Assembly: GCA_014384675.1 (NCBI GenBank)
Contig: JACNFK010000029.1
Location: forward strand, 1 to 43,834
Source of the DNA: Candidatus Thiopontia autotrophica
GTDB lineage: Bacteria > Pseudomonadota > Gammaproteobacteria > GCF-002020875
Direction of reading: 5' to 3'
DNA: 43,834 nucleotides
Shown here one piece after another: positions 29,799 through 37,916 of the stretch (positions are counted from its first letter, which is position 1; every line of letters starts with the position of its first letter). Both the position numbers and the translations under genes were made by a program. Below the pieces are notes generated by a model that did no database searches, had not been told where the DNA came from, and was given only the letters and a program-made list of their open reading frames with translations.

Positions 29799-31313
29799 CT
29801 ACATCCCGGAGAGGTTAGACCTCATCAATGAGGCTGCCAACAGTCGGTCACTAAACGGGATCTTTCTCTCTCCAACCAACTGCCACTCCTCATGCCCCTT
29901 TCCTGCAATCAATACAATGTCATTTTGGTTACTCTCGCTGAAGCAGTGGCGGATTGCCTCCTCCCTGTCATGAATCACTGCCGCCCTCTCTGCCTGCTGC
30001 ATCCCGGCAAGAATCTGTCTGGTGATATCTACAGCTGACTCACCTCTTGGGTTGTCATCGGTTAGTACCACCACATCTGCATACTGTTCCGCAATCCTTC
30101 CCATTTCTGGACGTTTCCCACTGTCACGATCACCTCCACAACCAAACAGAACCCAGAGCCTTCCAACACCTGATACATCTTGCAGGTGCTCTCTGGTTGC
30201 AGTTAGTGCCGCCGCAAGTGCACCAGGAGTATGGGCATAATCGATTATCATGGTGGCGTACCCATCTCCCACAAATGGCTCCATACGACCAGAAACTGGC
30301 TCGGTTTTTTCCAATATCTCCACAGCCTCAGAAAATGGCACTTTCCAGCTAATCAACAGGGCCAATGTAGCCAGAAGATTACTCGCATTGAATCTGCCAT
30401 AGAGGTTGCTACCAAGCATCTTCTTTTCACCATGATACTCAATCTCCAGCACCATTCCATTGCGATCCTGGATAATGACCTCACCATAAACATCAGGTTT
30501 TATATTGCCACTTTCAGAGCCATAACCGATACATTCTGCTGTTCTGGTTGGGTCAAGATAGATCTCACGGCCCAGCTCATCATCCAGATTAACCACAACC
30601 GAAGATAGTCCGGGATAATAGAACAGACTCTTCTTAATCTTACGGTAGGCAGCGACAGAACCATGATAGTCCAGATGGTCTCGCCCCACCTGCGTCAGTA
30701 CGGCACTGGTAATCTCACTGCCTGAGAGTCTGAACTGCTCTATTCCATGTGACGAGGCCTCAATTGCCACACTTTTTACTCCAGACTCAACAAAGCCTGA
30801 GAAGAGCCTCTGCAGCTCAATTGGAGGAGGAGTTGTGTGGCCGGTGGCAATCGTGTCACGACCTCTCTCCATCAACCTTCCACCAAGCGTTCCAATAACA
30901 GCTGCGCCCCCCTCAAATCGCTCCATTGCTGCTGCAATAAAGTGGGTAACTGAGCTTTTCCCATCTGTTCCTGTTACAGCAACAACCTTTAACTTATGAG
31001 AGGGATTCCCATAAAACCTGCTGGCAATCTGCCCCAATACTTGCCTCAGATTTGCCACCTGAATTCCAACATGGTGAGTTATTGTTCCACTATCAAACAG
31101 TATGGCAACAGCCCCTCTCTCCACAGCCTGATCAATATAATCAACCCCATCCAGACCTGAGCCGGCAAGCGCAATAAAGAGATCACCATGACAGAGTGTT
31201 CTGCTATCCACAGAGAGCCCCATTACTGTAATCTCACTGAGATCCTGAGGTACAACTGTAATACCATCCAGAATCTCCCCCAAGCTCCACTCCATATCTC
31301 TCTTATTCATCAT
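29799..31313 (-). CDS. murE: UDP-MurNAc-L-Ala-D-Glu--meso-diaminopimelate ligase
   Basis: Adds the third stem-peptide residue. The specificity motif DDNPR (LTDDNPRGESAVDI near residue 420) indicates meso-diaminopimelate, as expected for a Gram-negative wall. Other signatures: SVDSRTLCHGDLFIAL near 34, VTGTDGKSSVTHFIAAAM near 113, and TTPPPIELQRLF near 164. Length 504 residues. The ATG at 31313 overlaps the ftsI TGA (TGATG), with a second ATG immediately following. Normal dcw position. Confidence 0.96.
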   Translation of the reverse strand: MMNKRDMEWSLGEILDGITVVPQDLSEITVMGLSVDSRTLCHGDLFIALAGSGLDGVDYIDQAVERGAVAILFDSGTITHHVGIQVANLRQVLGQIASRFYGNPSHKLKVVAVTGTDGKSSVTHFIAAAMERFEGGAAVIGTLGGRLMERGRDTIATGHTTPPPIELQRLFSGFVESGVKSVAIEASSHGIEQFRLSGSEITSAVLTQVGRDHLDYHGSVAAYRKIKKSLFYYPGLSSVVVNLDDELGREIYLDPTRTAECIGYGSESGNIKPDVYGEVIIQDRNGMVLEIEYHGEKKMLGSNLYGRFNASNLLATLALLISWKVPFSEAVEILEKTEPVSGRMEPFVGDGYATMIIDYAHTPGALAAALTATREHLQDVSGVGRLWVLFGCGGDRDSGKRPEMGRIAEQYADVVVLTDDNPRGESAVDITRQILAGMQQAERAAVIHDREEAIRHCFSESNQNDIVLIAGKGHEEWQLVGERKIPFSDRLLAASLMRSNLSGM

Positions 31314-33037
31314 CAGGATATCTCATCCCTGTTTTCCGGGTCTGGAGAAATACCCATCACCCGTAGCGCTCCCTCCATAACCTCGGAAAATACCGGGGCT
31401 GAAACCCAGCCTCCGGTATATCTTTTACCTTTTGGATCATCAACAACTACAACCACAACAATTTTTGGGTCGTCAACCGGTGCCATTCCAGCAAACAGGG
31501 CAGTGTGCCCAAGAGCCTTGCCATCACTATCGTAATATCTCCCATCAACAAGCTTATCAACCGTGCCGGTCTTGCCTGCAACCCTATACTCTTTTACCCT
31601 GGCTCGCCGTGCTGTCCCCTCGTTTTGGGTCACGCTCTCCATCATCAGACGGACAGCTTGCGCTGTCTCTGCAGATAGAACCTTGCGTACACTTCCTCTA
31701 TCTTCCTCATCTCGTTGGCGCAAAAAGGTAACAGGCTTAATCACTCCATCCTCGGCAATTGCAGAGTATGCCCGTGCCAACTGTAGCGGGGTCATATTTA
31801 GTCCGTACCCGTAAGAGAGGGTTGCTCTATCAACCTTCCTCCATCTTGCATAGTCGTGCAAAACTCCTGTCCCCTCTCCAGGGAAGCCCGATCCAGTTAG
31901 CTCTCCAATCCCGGCAAGATCAAGGACTCTCCATAACTGCTGCGGCTTCATCATTAAGGCAAGCTTGGCTGATCCTACATTACTGGACTTTTGCACCAGG
32001 GTCTTTAAATCAATTTTTTTGTAATTATGGTTTTTAAATTCCCGAATAACCTTCCTCCCAATTTTCAATCTACCAGGGGATGTATCAATAATTGTCTCAA
32101 GGTTAACTACCCCACTATCAAGGGCAGCTGCTACAGTAAACGGCTTCATGGTTGAGCCTGGCTCCAACAGATCGGTAACTGCCCGATTTCGCAGTGCGCC
32201 GCCCTTTCTCTGTGATGGGTCATTTGGATTAAAAGATGGGAGGCTCACCATTGCCAATACCTCACCACGGTCTGAATCCAATACAACCACTGAACCTGAT
32301 GATGCATCATATTCAGTTATTGCCTTACTCAGGGATCTGTATGCAAGAAACTGCAGGCGACGATCCAGACTCAGGTGAAGCCGTTTCCCCTCCTCTCCAT
32401 GCTCAATCAGGCCAAGTGTCTCAATTGGCTTTCTGGATGCATCCCGAACCACCTGGACTATATCTGGAGAACCATTAAGCCATTCATTATAGGCCAACTC
32501 TATCCCCTCCTGCCCCTCGTCCTGCCGGTTGGTAAAACCGAGAAAGGACGCCATTGCCTCACCCTCTGGATAATAACGTCTTACGCCCCGACGAAACTCA
32601 ATGCCTGCAATATTTAGTGACTCAATTTTTTTCTTTATGTGTGGTGCAACCTGTCTTTTCAGCGGGATATATTTTTTCGCTGAGTAGCGTGCCAGTTTTT
32701 TATTGAGCCAACCCTCGCTCTCACCCAACAATTTTGCCAGTCTGATTCGTATCTCACGGGAGTCTGGAAATTTTTGCGGATTACAGCCAACAGTCACGAC
32801 CGGGGTACTCAACGCAAGCACTGAGCCATTTCGATCTACAATCTCACCACGTATTGCCGGAATCTCCATCTTGCTTATATGCTGGGCAACCCGGCCGGGC
32901 AATCTTGTGCTTACCTCTTCTGGAAACAGATGCAACATGACTGCTCGCCACACCAGAATAGCCATTGCAACCAGCAGAGGAATCCCAACAGCTATCCGTC
33001 GAACCATGGTATCGCCAGTTACTGAACCTCTCTTCAC
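31313..33037 (-). CDS. ftsI: Septal peptidoglycan transpeptidase FtsI (PBP3)
   Basis: Class B penicillin-binding protein that cross-links septal peptidoglycan, partner of FtsW. It has an N-terminal transmembrane helix near residues 16-31, a pedestal domain with the EIPAIRGEIVDRNG motif near 58, and a transpeptidase domain. The catalytic SxxK is STMK at 295-298, SxN is SSN at 351-353 and KTG is at 489-491. Length 574 residues. The GTG start at 33037 overlaps the ftsL TGA (GTGA); an ATG at 33007 is a possible alternative. Confidence 0.95.
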   Translation of the reverse strand: MKRGSVTGDTMVRRIAVGIPLLVAMAILVWRAVMLHLFPEEVSTRLPGRVAQHISKMEIPAIRGEIVDRNGSVLALSTPVVTVGCNPQKFPDSREIRIRLAKLLGESEGWLNKKLARYSAKKYIPLKRQVAPHIKKKIESLNIAGIEFRRGVRRYYPEGEAMASFLGFTNRQDEGQEGIELAYNEWLNGSPDIVQVVRDASRKPIETLGLIEHGEEGKRLHLSLDRRLQFLAYRSLSKAITEYDASSGSVVVLDSDRGEVLAMVSLPSFNPNDPSQRKGGALRNRAVTDLLEPGSTMKPFTVAAALDSGVVNLETIIDTSPGRLKIGRKVIREFKNHNYKKIDLKTLVQKSSNVGSAKLALMMKPQQLWRVLDLAGIGELTGSGFPGEGTGVLHDYARWRKVDRATLSYGYGLNMTPLQLARAYSAIAEDGVIKPVTFLRQRDEEDRGSVRKVLSAETAQAVRLMMESVTQNEGTARRARVKEYRVAGKTGTVDKLVDGRYYDSDGKALGHTALFAGMAPVDDPKIVVVVVVDDPKGKRYTGGWVSAPVFSEVMEGALRVMGISPDPENRDEIS

Positions 33038-33327
33038 TGGTGAATTACCACTCTTTGACTACCGTCAGGATAGGACATGCTCAACTCAGACTGTGCACGA
33101 TCCTCAATTTTCGCAAGATTTCCCCATGCCGCCTCCTCTAAACGGAGCCGACCCTGCTCTTCAAGAGCACGCCCATACTGTTTTTTTAGCCCCTGCAGAT
33201 GGATATAGAGCTGGATCTCCCGATGTTGAAGATAGATAACCCCCATTGCACTCCCAATCACTAGCAAAATAAGCAGTGGCAACAGACCGCCACGAATAAT
33301 GAAGTTTGCCTCATACCAGCGTGTCAC
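33034..33327 (-). CDS. ftsL: Cell division protein FtsL
   Basis: Small bitopic divisome protein, 97 residues. A short cytoplasmic tail precedes a membrane helix at about residues 12-30 (GGLLPLLILLVIGSAMGVIYL). A periplasmic coiled coil follows (HREIQLYIHLQGLKKQYGRA and LEEQGRLRLEEAAW), which pairs with FtsB. Sequence identity in this family is low, so the call rests on size, topology and place between rsmH and ftsI. The start GTG at 33327 overlaps the rsmH TAG by one base. Confidence 0.9.
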   Translation of the reverse strand: MTRWYEANFIIRGGLLPLLILLVIGSAMGVIYLQHREIQLYIHLQGLKKQYGRALEEQGRLRLEEAAWGNLAKIEDRAQSELSMSYPDGSQRVVIHQ

Positions 33328-34295
33328 TACTCTCCCCTCTCACCAGGAAGCTCAAGCTTCTCGGCAACCCTCAATACTGCACTTCTGGAACGTGGGTTAA
33401 TCGATATTTCGTCTGCAGAGGGAAATTGCGCCTTGCCGATCACTCGCATTACTCCGCTATGCTCTATGGAACGAATTGGCAGATCTGGTGGCAGATTGCT
33501 CTCCCCTTTTTCACATTTTCTAAAAAACCGTTTTACCATTCTATCCTCGAGCGAATGGAAACTGATAACAGCAACTCGCCCCCCCGTATTAAGAAGTTCA
33601 ACGGCCTGATCGAGAACCTCTCCGAGCTCATCAAGTTCTCTATTTAGATAGATACGGATAGCCTGAAATGTTTTTGTTGCAGGATGACGTTTCTGCTTCC
33701 CTGGAATGGATCTCCTGACAATTTCTGCAAGCTGCAGTGTAGTATTAATTGGATCCTCGTCACGAGCCCTGACAATGGCCCTGGCAACTCTTCTGGAGTG
33801 ACGCTCATCCCCAAATTCCCACAATACATTTGCAATCTCATCTTGAGAGGCATCCTTGATCCACTCTGCGGCACTTGTCCCCTGCTGTGGGTTCATTCGC
33901 ATATCAAGAGGACCCTGCTTCATAAAACTGAATCCTCGCTCCGCCTGATCAAGTTGCGGAGAGGAGACCCCAAGATCCAATAATAGACCATCAATTGCCA
34001 TATCTTCATGTAGCAATACCATTTTCAGATCGGAGAATGGGGCATGGACAATCGAAACCCTGGAATCTTCGGAGAACCTCTCCTCTGCAGCCTGGACAGC
34101 TACCGGGTCACGATCCATAAGCAGAAGTCTGCCATGTGAAGAGAGTCGTTTCAAAATCTCGGCTGCATGCCCCCCTCTTCCAAAGGTTGCATCCACATAA
34201 AACCCGTCTGGCTTTATATTGAGGCCGGCAACTGCCTCCTCCAACATGACTGAATAGTGGGCAACATGATGGTGCCCTTGATCAGATATAGACAT
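33327..34295 (-). CDS. rsmH: 16S rRNA (cytosine1402-N4)-methyltransferase
   Basis: SAM-dependent methylation of the ribosomal P site at C1402 (N4); the partner enzyme for the same nucleotide, RsmI (2'-O), is encoded 2.3 kb upstream on the same strand. HYSVMLEEAVAGL near residue 12, VDATFGRGGHAAEIL near 34 (SAM loop), DLGVSSPQLDQAERGFSFM near 107 and VISFHSLEDRMVKRFF near 258 are family motifs. Length 322 residues. It overlaps the end of mraZ by 14 bases. Confidence 0.96.
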   Translation of the reverse strand: MSISDQGHHHVAHYSVMLEEAVAGLNIKPDGFYVDATFGRGGHAAEILKRLSSHGRLLLMDRDPVAVQAAEERFSEDSRVSIVHAPFSDLKMVLLHEDMAIDGLLLDLGVSSPQLDQAERGFSFMKQGPLDMRMNPQQGTSAAEWIKDASQDEIANVLWEFGDERHSRRVARAIVRARDEDPINTTLQLAEIVRRSIPGKQKRHPATKTFQAIRIYLNRELDELGEVLDQAVELLNTGGRVAVISFHSLEDRMVKRFFRKCEKGESNLPPDLPIRSIEHSGVMRVIGKAQFPSADEISINPRSRSAVLRVAEKLELPGERGE

Positions 34296-34725
34296 CCTCG
34301 AGCAGACTCAGATCTTCCTTGCTGAGCCCCTCCTCTTCCAATGAGGCCTCAATCCAGTCTACCTCATTCCAGAGCTCCAGCTTATATCCAACCCCTGCCA
34401 AAACCGCTGATTTCTCCAGCCCTGCATAATCACGCAACTTCTGAGAAAGCAAAATACGTCCGCTCCCATCCATCTCACACTCCTGTGCCCTGCCAATAAC
34501 TGCACGACGCAACAGGATCTGCTTTTTGCTATCCAGGGTATCTATATAGTTCTCAACCTTCTCTTCCCACTCATAGAGTGGAAACAGATCAAGAGATGAA
34601 GAGCGGAAGCTGGGTGCTACAATGACAGTGCCGCCAGATGCCTCAAGCAATCTGGTCCGATAGTGGGAAGGGATCGAGATTCTCCCCTTGCTGTCGAGAC
34701 TTACTGTCTTGTTCCCCCTAAACAT
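34282..34725 (-). CDS. mraZ: Transcriptional regulator MraZ
   Basis: Ring-forming DNA-binding protein of the AbrB/SpoVT superfamily that represses the dcw operon. Both half-domains show the DxxGRI loop: SLDSKGRISIPSHYR at about residues 9-23 and MDGSGRILLSQKLR near 80. Length 147 residues. In nearly all gammaproteobacteria mraZ is the first gene of the cluster; here ftsZ precedes it by 29 bases, and the MraZ-type operator lies before ftsZ. The ATG has no recognisable Shine-Dalgarno sequence, so it may rely on read-through from ftsZ. Confidence 0.94.
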   Translation of the reverse strand: MFRGNKTVSLDSKGRISIPSHYRTRLLEASGGTVIVAPSFRSSSLDLFPLYEWEEKVENYIDTLDSKKQILLRRAVIGRAQECEMDGSGRILLSQKLRDYAGLEKSAVLAGVGYKLELWNEVDWIEASLEEEGLSKEDLSLLEDVYI

Positions 34726-34754
34726 AATCTATAGACCAAAAATATGCCTTGAAA

Positions 34755-35903
34755 TCAGTTCGCCTGAGCTCTCAAGAAGGCAGGTATGTCAAACAGCTCT
34801 TCATTAAACTCACCATCTGTCGACTCACCCTGCTCATCACGGATATAGGTTGGCTGATCATATTCACCGCCTGTACCTGTCGGCTTTGCTGCCTCAACCA
34901 ACGTAGGTTTGATTACCTGAGGTGCCACCTGCTTCTCCACAGCAGCCCCACCCAGGCCGGTAGCCACTACAGTGACACGAATCTCATCACTCATATCGGC
35001 ATCAAAACCAGCACCTACCACAATAGTTGCATCCTCTGATGCATATTGTCTAACCGCTGTACCTACCTCATTGAACTGACCCATAGTCAGATCATATCCA
35101 GAGGTTACATTCACCAGAATACCTCTTGCACCACGCAGATCCACATCCTCAAGCAGAGGACTATGCAGGGCAGCGTCTGCAGCCTTGGAAGCGCGATCTT
35201 CTCCTGTAGCAGATCCTGTTCCCATCATTGCCATACCCATCTCTGACATTACTGTTTTGACATCGGCAAAGTCGACATTAATCATTCCCTCACGGGTAAT
35301 AAGCTCTGCAATACCCTGGACTGCGCCGCGCAAAACACTATCTGCCTCACGGAATGCATCCATTAGCGTCATGTCTTCGCCAAAAACTGTCATCAATTTT
35401 TCATTTGGAATTGTAATAATGGAGTCAACATGCTTGCTCAACTCCTCAATACCCTCGAGAGCAACCTTCATTCTGTTGTTGCCCTCCATAGAGAATGGCT
35501 TGGTAACCACAGCAACTGTAAGAACTCCCATCTCCTTGGCAACCTCAGCTACAACTGGTGCTGCACCTGTACCAGTACCGCCGCCCATACCAGCAGTAAT
35601 AAAGAGCATCTCTGTGCCGTCAATAAGTTCACGAATACGTTCACGATCCTCAAGTGCTGAATCACGTCCGACCGTCGGTTTGGCACCTGCGCCTCTACCT
35701 CTGGTCGTCTGTGACCCAATCTGAATTACCGTATCTGCAGAAGATTTTCCCAATGCCTGTGCATCAGTATTTGCGCAGATGAACTCTACCCCCGCAATCT
35801 CTGACTCCACCATATGTTCCAAGGCATTACCACCTGCTCCCCCGACACCAATTACGCGAATGATTGCGTTATCTGTATATGCATCGACTACCTCTTCAAA
35901 CAT
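34755..35903 (-). CDS. ftsZ: Cell division GTPase FtsZ (relocated)
   Basis: Tubulin-like GTPase that forms the Z-ring. The GTP signature GGGTGTG is at residues 107-113, the N-terminal nucleotide loop RVIGVGGAGGNALEHM near 16, and the T7 catalytic loop INVDFADVK at 208-216. The conserved C-terminal peptide ELFDIPAFLRAQAN, which binds FtsA, ZipA and ZapD, is intact. Length 382 residues. AAAGGGG lies about 8 bases before the ATG. Its position is abnormal: it is upstream of mraZ instead of between ftsA and lpxC. The sequence looks fully functional, with no sign of decay. Whether another copy exists elsewhere cannot be seen here. Confidence 0.97.
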   Translation of the reverse strand: MFEEVVDAYTDNAIIRVIGVGGAGGNALEHMVESEIAGVEFICANTDAQALGKSSADTVIQIGSQTTRGRGAGAKPTVGRDSALEDRERIRELIDGTEMLFITAGMGGGTGTGAAPVVAEVAKEMGVLTVAVVTKPFSMEGNNRMKVALEGIEELSKHVDSIITIPNEKLMTVFGEDMTLMDAFREADSVLRGAVQGIAELITREGMINVDFADVKTVMSEMGMAMMGTGSATGEDRASKAADAALHSPLLEDVDLRGARGILVNVTSGYDLTMGQFNEVGTAVRQYASEDATIVVGAGFDADMSDEIRVTVVATGLGGAAVEKQVAPQVIKPTLVEAAKPTGTGGEYDQPTYIRDEQGESTDGEFNEELFDIPAFLRAQAN

Positions 35904-35928
35904 TGTGCTACCCCTTTAATATTACACT

Positions 35929-35991
35929 CACCAGAAATTAACCACTTTGCCCCACAAGTCACCACTATACGCCACTTTTATCCAATATCAA
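35929..35991 (-). promoter_or_regulatory. ftsZ/dcw promoter with MraZ-type operator
   Basis: On the minus strand TTGATA (35991-35986) and TATAGT (35969-35964) are 16 bases apart. Four GTGGN pentamers lie at an exact 10-bp period: GTGGC (35975-35971), GTGGT (35965-35961), GTGGG (35955-35951) and GTGGT (35945-35941). A further TGGTG lies at 35933-35929, slightly out of register. MraZ of E. coli binds GTGGG-type repeats with 5-nt spacers at the dcw promoter, so this is very probably the MraZ operator, overlapping the -10 box and the start region. The ftsZ ATG is about 60 bases downstream. Confidence 0.82.
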
Positions 35992-36013
35992 CCAAAAAAT
36001 AGAAAAAGTTGCT

Positions 36014-36032
36014 TTATAACAGGAGGTTATAA
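36014..36032. repeat. Short inverted repeat upstream of the ftsZ promoter
   Basis: TTATAAC (36014-36020) and GTTATAA (36026-36032) form a perfect 7-bp dyad around AGGAG. It lies about 25 bases upstream of the ftsZ -35 box, between rnpB and ftsZ, and could be a regulator site or mark the insertion boundary of ftsZ. The rest of 35992-36182 is AT-rich without a gene and without a strong terminator for rnpB. Confidence 0.35.
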
Positions 36033-36182
36033 TGTTTGTTAAATGAGGAAACTCACCAACAGACACCTTTTATATTTCATGCGGTTATTGAAACAAGCTA
36101 GGTTTTCCATAAGAAACCTTGCGCAACCAGAAAAAGTTGTGTGAAAAAAATATGGTATTGAGCAGTGCAGAAAGCAGTAAAG

Positions 36183-36553
36183 AGGTGGAAGTCGGCCGAT
36201 AAGCCGGGTTCTGTCGAGGACAACCATTCATCTGGGATGCATGTCGCCACGCACCTCAAGCAACCTACCCGAGAGCAGAGCGAGCAGCTCCTGTAGCTCT
36301 CCTATTTGGTCTTGCTCCAAGCGGGGTTTACCTTGCCACAAACAGTTACCTGTTGTGCGGTGCGCTCTTACCGCACCATTTCACCCTTACCGGTACGGAA
36401 TCCGTACTTAGGCGGTATATTTTCTGCGGCACTATCCATAGGCTTATATCTCTCAAGACTTTCACCTCCCAGGCGTTACCTGGCGCTCCGCTCTATGGAG
36501 CCCGGACTTTCCTCTGTATCAATGATTGATACAGCGATTGTCTGGCCGACTTC
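36183..36553 (-). ncRNA. rnpB: RNase P RNA, bacterial class A
   Basis: Catalytic RNA of RNase P, which trims tRNA 5' leaders. On the minus strand the 5' end reads GAAGTCGGCCAGACAATCGC, followed by AGGAAAGTCCGGGCTCC (conserved CR-I). The core GGTAAGGGTGAAATGGTGCG and TAAGAGCGCACC follow, then GAGCAAGACCAAATAGG, AGATGAATGGTTGTCC and the 3' closing CGACAGAACCCGGCTTATCG. Length about 371 nt, close to E. coli. The P3 helix is a short plain hairpin (CTGTATCAA-TCA-TTGATACAG). It sits between rsmI and the dcw cluster, the common location. Ends are accurate to a few bases. Confidence 0.96.
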
Positions 36554-36561
36554 CGACCATA

Positions 36562-36590
36562 ATGATACAGACATCCACAATAATAGTCAT
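36562..36590 (-). promoter_or_regulatory. rnpB promoter
   Basis: On the minus strand ATGACT (36590-36585) and TATCAT (36567-36562) are separated by exactly 17 bases, and the RNA begins about 8 bases after the -10. The pair fills the gap between the rsmI stop codon and rnpB. Confidence 0.6.
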
Positions 36591-37412
36591 TTACTCCACC
36601 AGCGAGCGATATAGTTTGTTCTTTCTGACTCCGGTAATCTCTGCAGCAACTGCCGCTGCTTTGCGTGGCGCCAACTCTCGGGCGATAATTTCGACTATAC
36701 GGTATGCCTCGGAATCATCCTTATCCTCCTCTTGCGCCCCCTCAACAACCAGCACAAACTCACCCCTCCGGTTGTTAGAGTCACTCTCCATCCACTCAAT
36801 CAACTCACAAAGTGGAGCGGTATGGACTGACTCATGAATTTTGGTCAACTCTCTGGCAACCGATACTCTTCTTTCCGGGCCAAAACAGCTCCTCATGGCT
36901 TGTAACGACTCCACAACTCTCCGGGGTGACTCAAAAAAAATCAGGGTTCGTGTTTCGGCAGCAAGCTGCTGCAAGAACTGCTCCCTGGCTACTGCACGTG
37001 AAGGTATAAACCCCTCAAAGCTGAAGCGGTTGACCGGAAGGCCGGATAGCGAAAGCGCAACAACAGGAGCGCTTGGGCCGGGAATTGCTGTTATCTCAAT
37101 ACCCTCTTCGCGTGCTCTTCGCGCCAACAGGTATCCCGGGTCATTGATAAGTGGCGTTCCTGCATCACTTATCTGCGCAACAGAGTCGCCCTGCAGCAAC
37201 CTCTGGATCAGAGAGTCAATCCGGTTTACCTCATTATGTTCATGTAGTGAAAAAAGAGGCTTATCAATTCCAAAATAGTTCAGCAGATTTCGGCTGTGGC
37301 GAGTATCTTCAGCTACAATCAGGTCAACGGATGAAAGTGTCTGCTGCCCACGCGGAGAGAAATCACCGAGATTTCCTATCGGTGTAGTCACGATATACAG
37401 TACACCACTCAC
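36591..37412 (-). CDS. rsmI: 16S rRNA (cytidine1402-2'-O)-methyltransferase
   Basis: Tetrapyrrole-methylase-fold SAM enzyme that methylates the ribose of C1402, the same nucleotide modified by RsmH. Motifs: YIVTTPIGNLGDFSPRGQQT near residues 6-25, VAEDTRHSRNLLNYF near 33, ISDAGTPLINDPGYLLARRA near 78, IPGPSAPVVALSLSGLP near 108 and FESPRRVVESL near 158. Length 273 residues with a GTG start at 37412. It is divergent from yraN, with 49 bases between starts. In many gammaproteobacteria lpoA lies between them; here there is none. Confidence 0.95.
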   Translation of the reverse strand: MSGVLYIVTTPIGNLGDFSPRGQQTLSSVDLIVAEDTRHSRNLLNYFGIDKPLFSLHEHNEVNRIDSLIQRLLQGDSVAQISDAGTPLINDPGYLLARRAREEGIEITAIPGPSAPVVALSLSGLPVNRFSFEGFIPSRAVAREQFLQQLAAETRTLIFFESPRRVVESLQAMRSCFGPERRVSVARELTKIHESVHTAPLCELIEWMESDSNNRRGEFVLVVEGAQEEDKDDSEAYRIVEIIARELAPRKAAAVAAEITGVRKNKLYRSLVE

Positions 37413-37461
37413 AGCCTTATAATCCCCTGATCCATTCCAATGATACTAACACCCAAATCCT

Positions 37462-37872
37462 GTGCCACTATTGAAACAGAGACTGCCAATAAATAAAACC
37501 ATAACCTCATCCATGGCTGGCCATGATGCAGAGATGGCTGTATCCGAGTTTCTGCAACAGAGCGGATTGATACCAATAACCTCGAACTATAGCTGCAAGG
37601 CCGGGGAGATTGACCTGATTATGAGATCTGATCAATCAACCATCATCTTTGTGGAGGTGCGCTTACGCAATAATCGAGATTATGGAAGTGGCGCAGACAC
37701 GGTTACCTCTGCAAAACAGCATAAACTATCCAGAACTGCTCTCCATTATCTACAGAGAAACCCGCAATACGAGGAGTGGTCCATTCGGTTTGATGTGGTC
37801 TCTGTAATCCGTGAACAAGATCACTACAAGTTCAGCTGGATAGAAGAGGCTTTCTGGCCTGGAGATAATTAG
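37462..37872 (+). CDS. yraN: UPF0102 family nuclease-like protein YraN
   Basis: A 136-residue protein with the restriction-endonuclease-like fold of the YraN family. The signature AGHDAEMAVSEFLQQSG near residue 19 is followed by SCKAGEIDLIMR near 45 and the catalytic-type strand IIFVEVRLRNN near 61, with Arg where most family members have Lys in the ExK position. Its biochemical role is uncharacterised in most species. The GTG at 37462 is listed; an ATG at 37513 (MAGHDAEM) is a plausible shorter start. Followed after 44 bases by the BON-domain lipoprotein gene. Confidence 0.88.
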   Translation: MPLLKQRLPINKTITSSMAGHDAEMAVSEFLQQSGLIPITSNYSCKAGEIDLIMRSDQSTIIFVEVRLRNNRDYGSGADTVTSAKQHKLSRTALHYLQRNPQYEEWSIRFDVVSVIREQDHYKFSWIEEAFWPGDN

Positions 37873-37916
37873 TATATACTCCAATGTGCCATAGAAACAA
37901 AACTCCGGAAAAGGCC

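Noticed and set aside
36306-36614. Frame of 102 codons opposite rnpB
   Set aside because: It lies entirely or mostly within the RNase P RNA gene, whose conserved structure explains the sequence.
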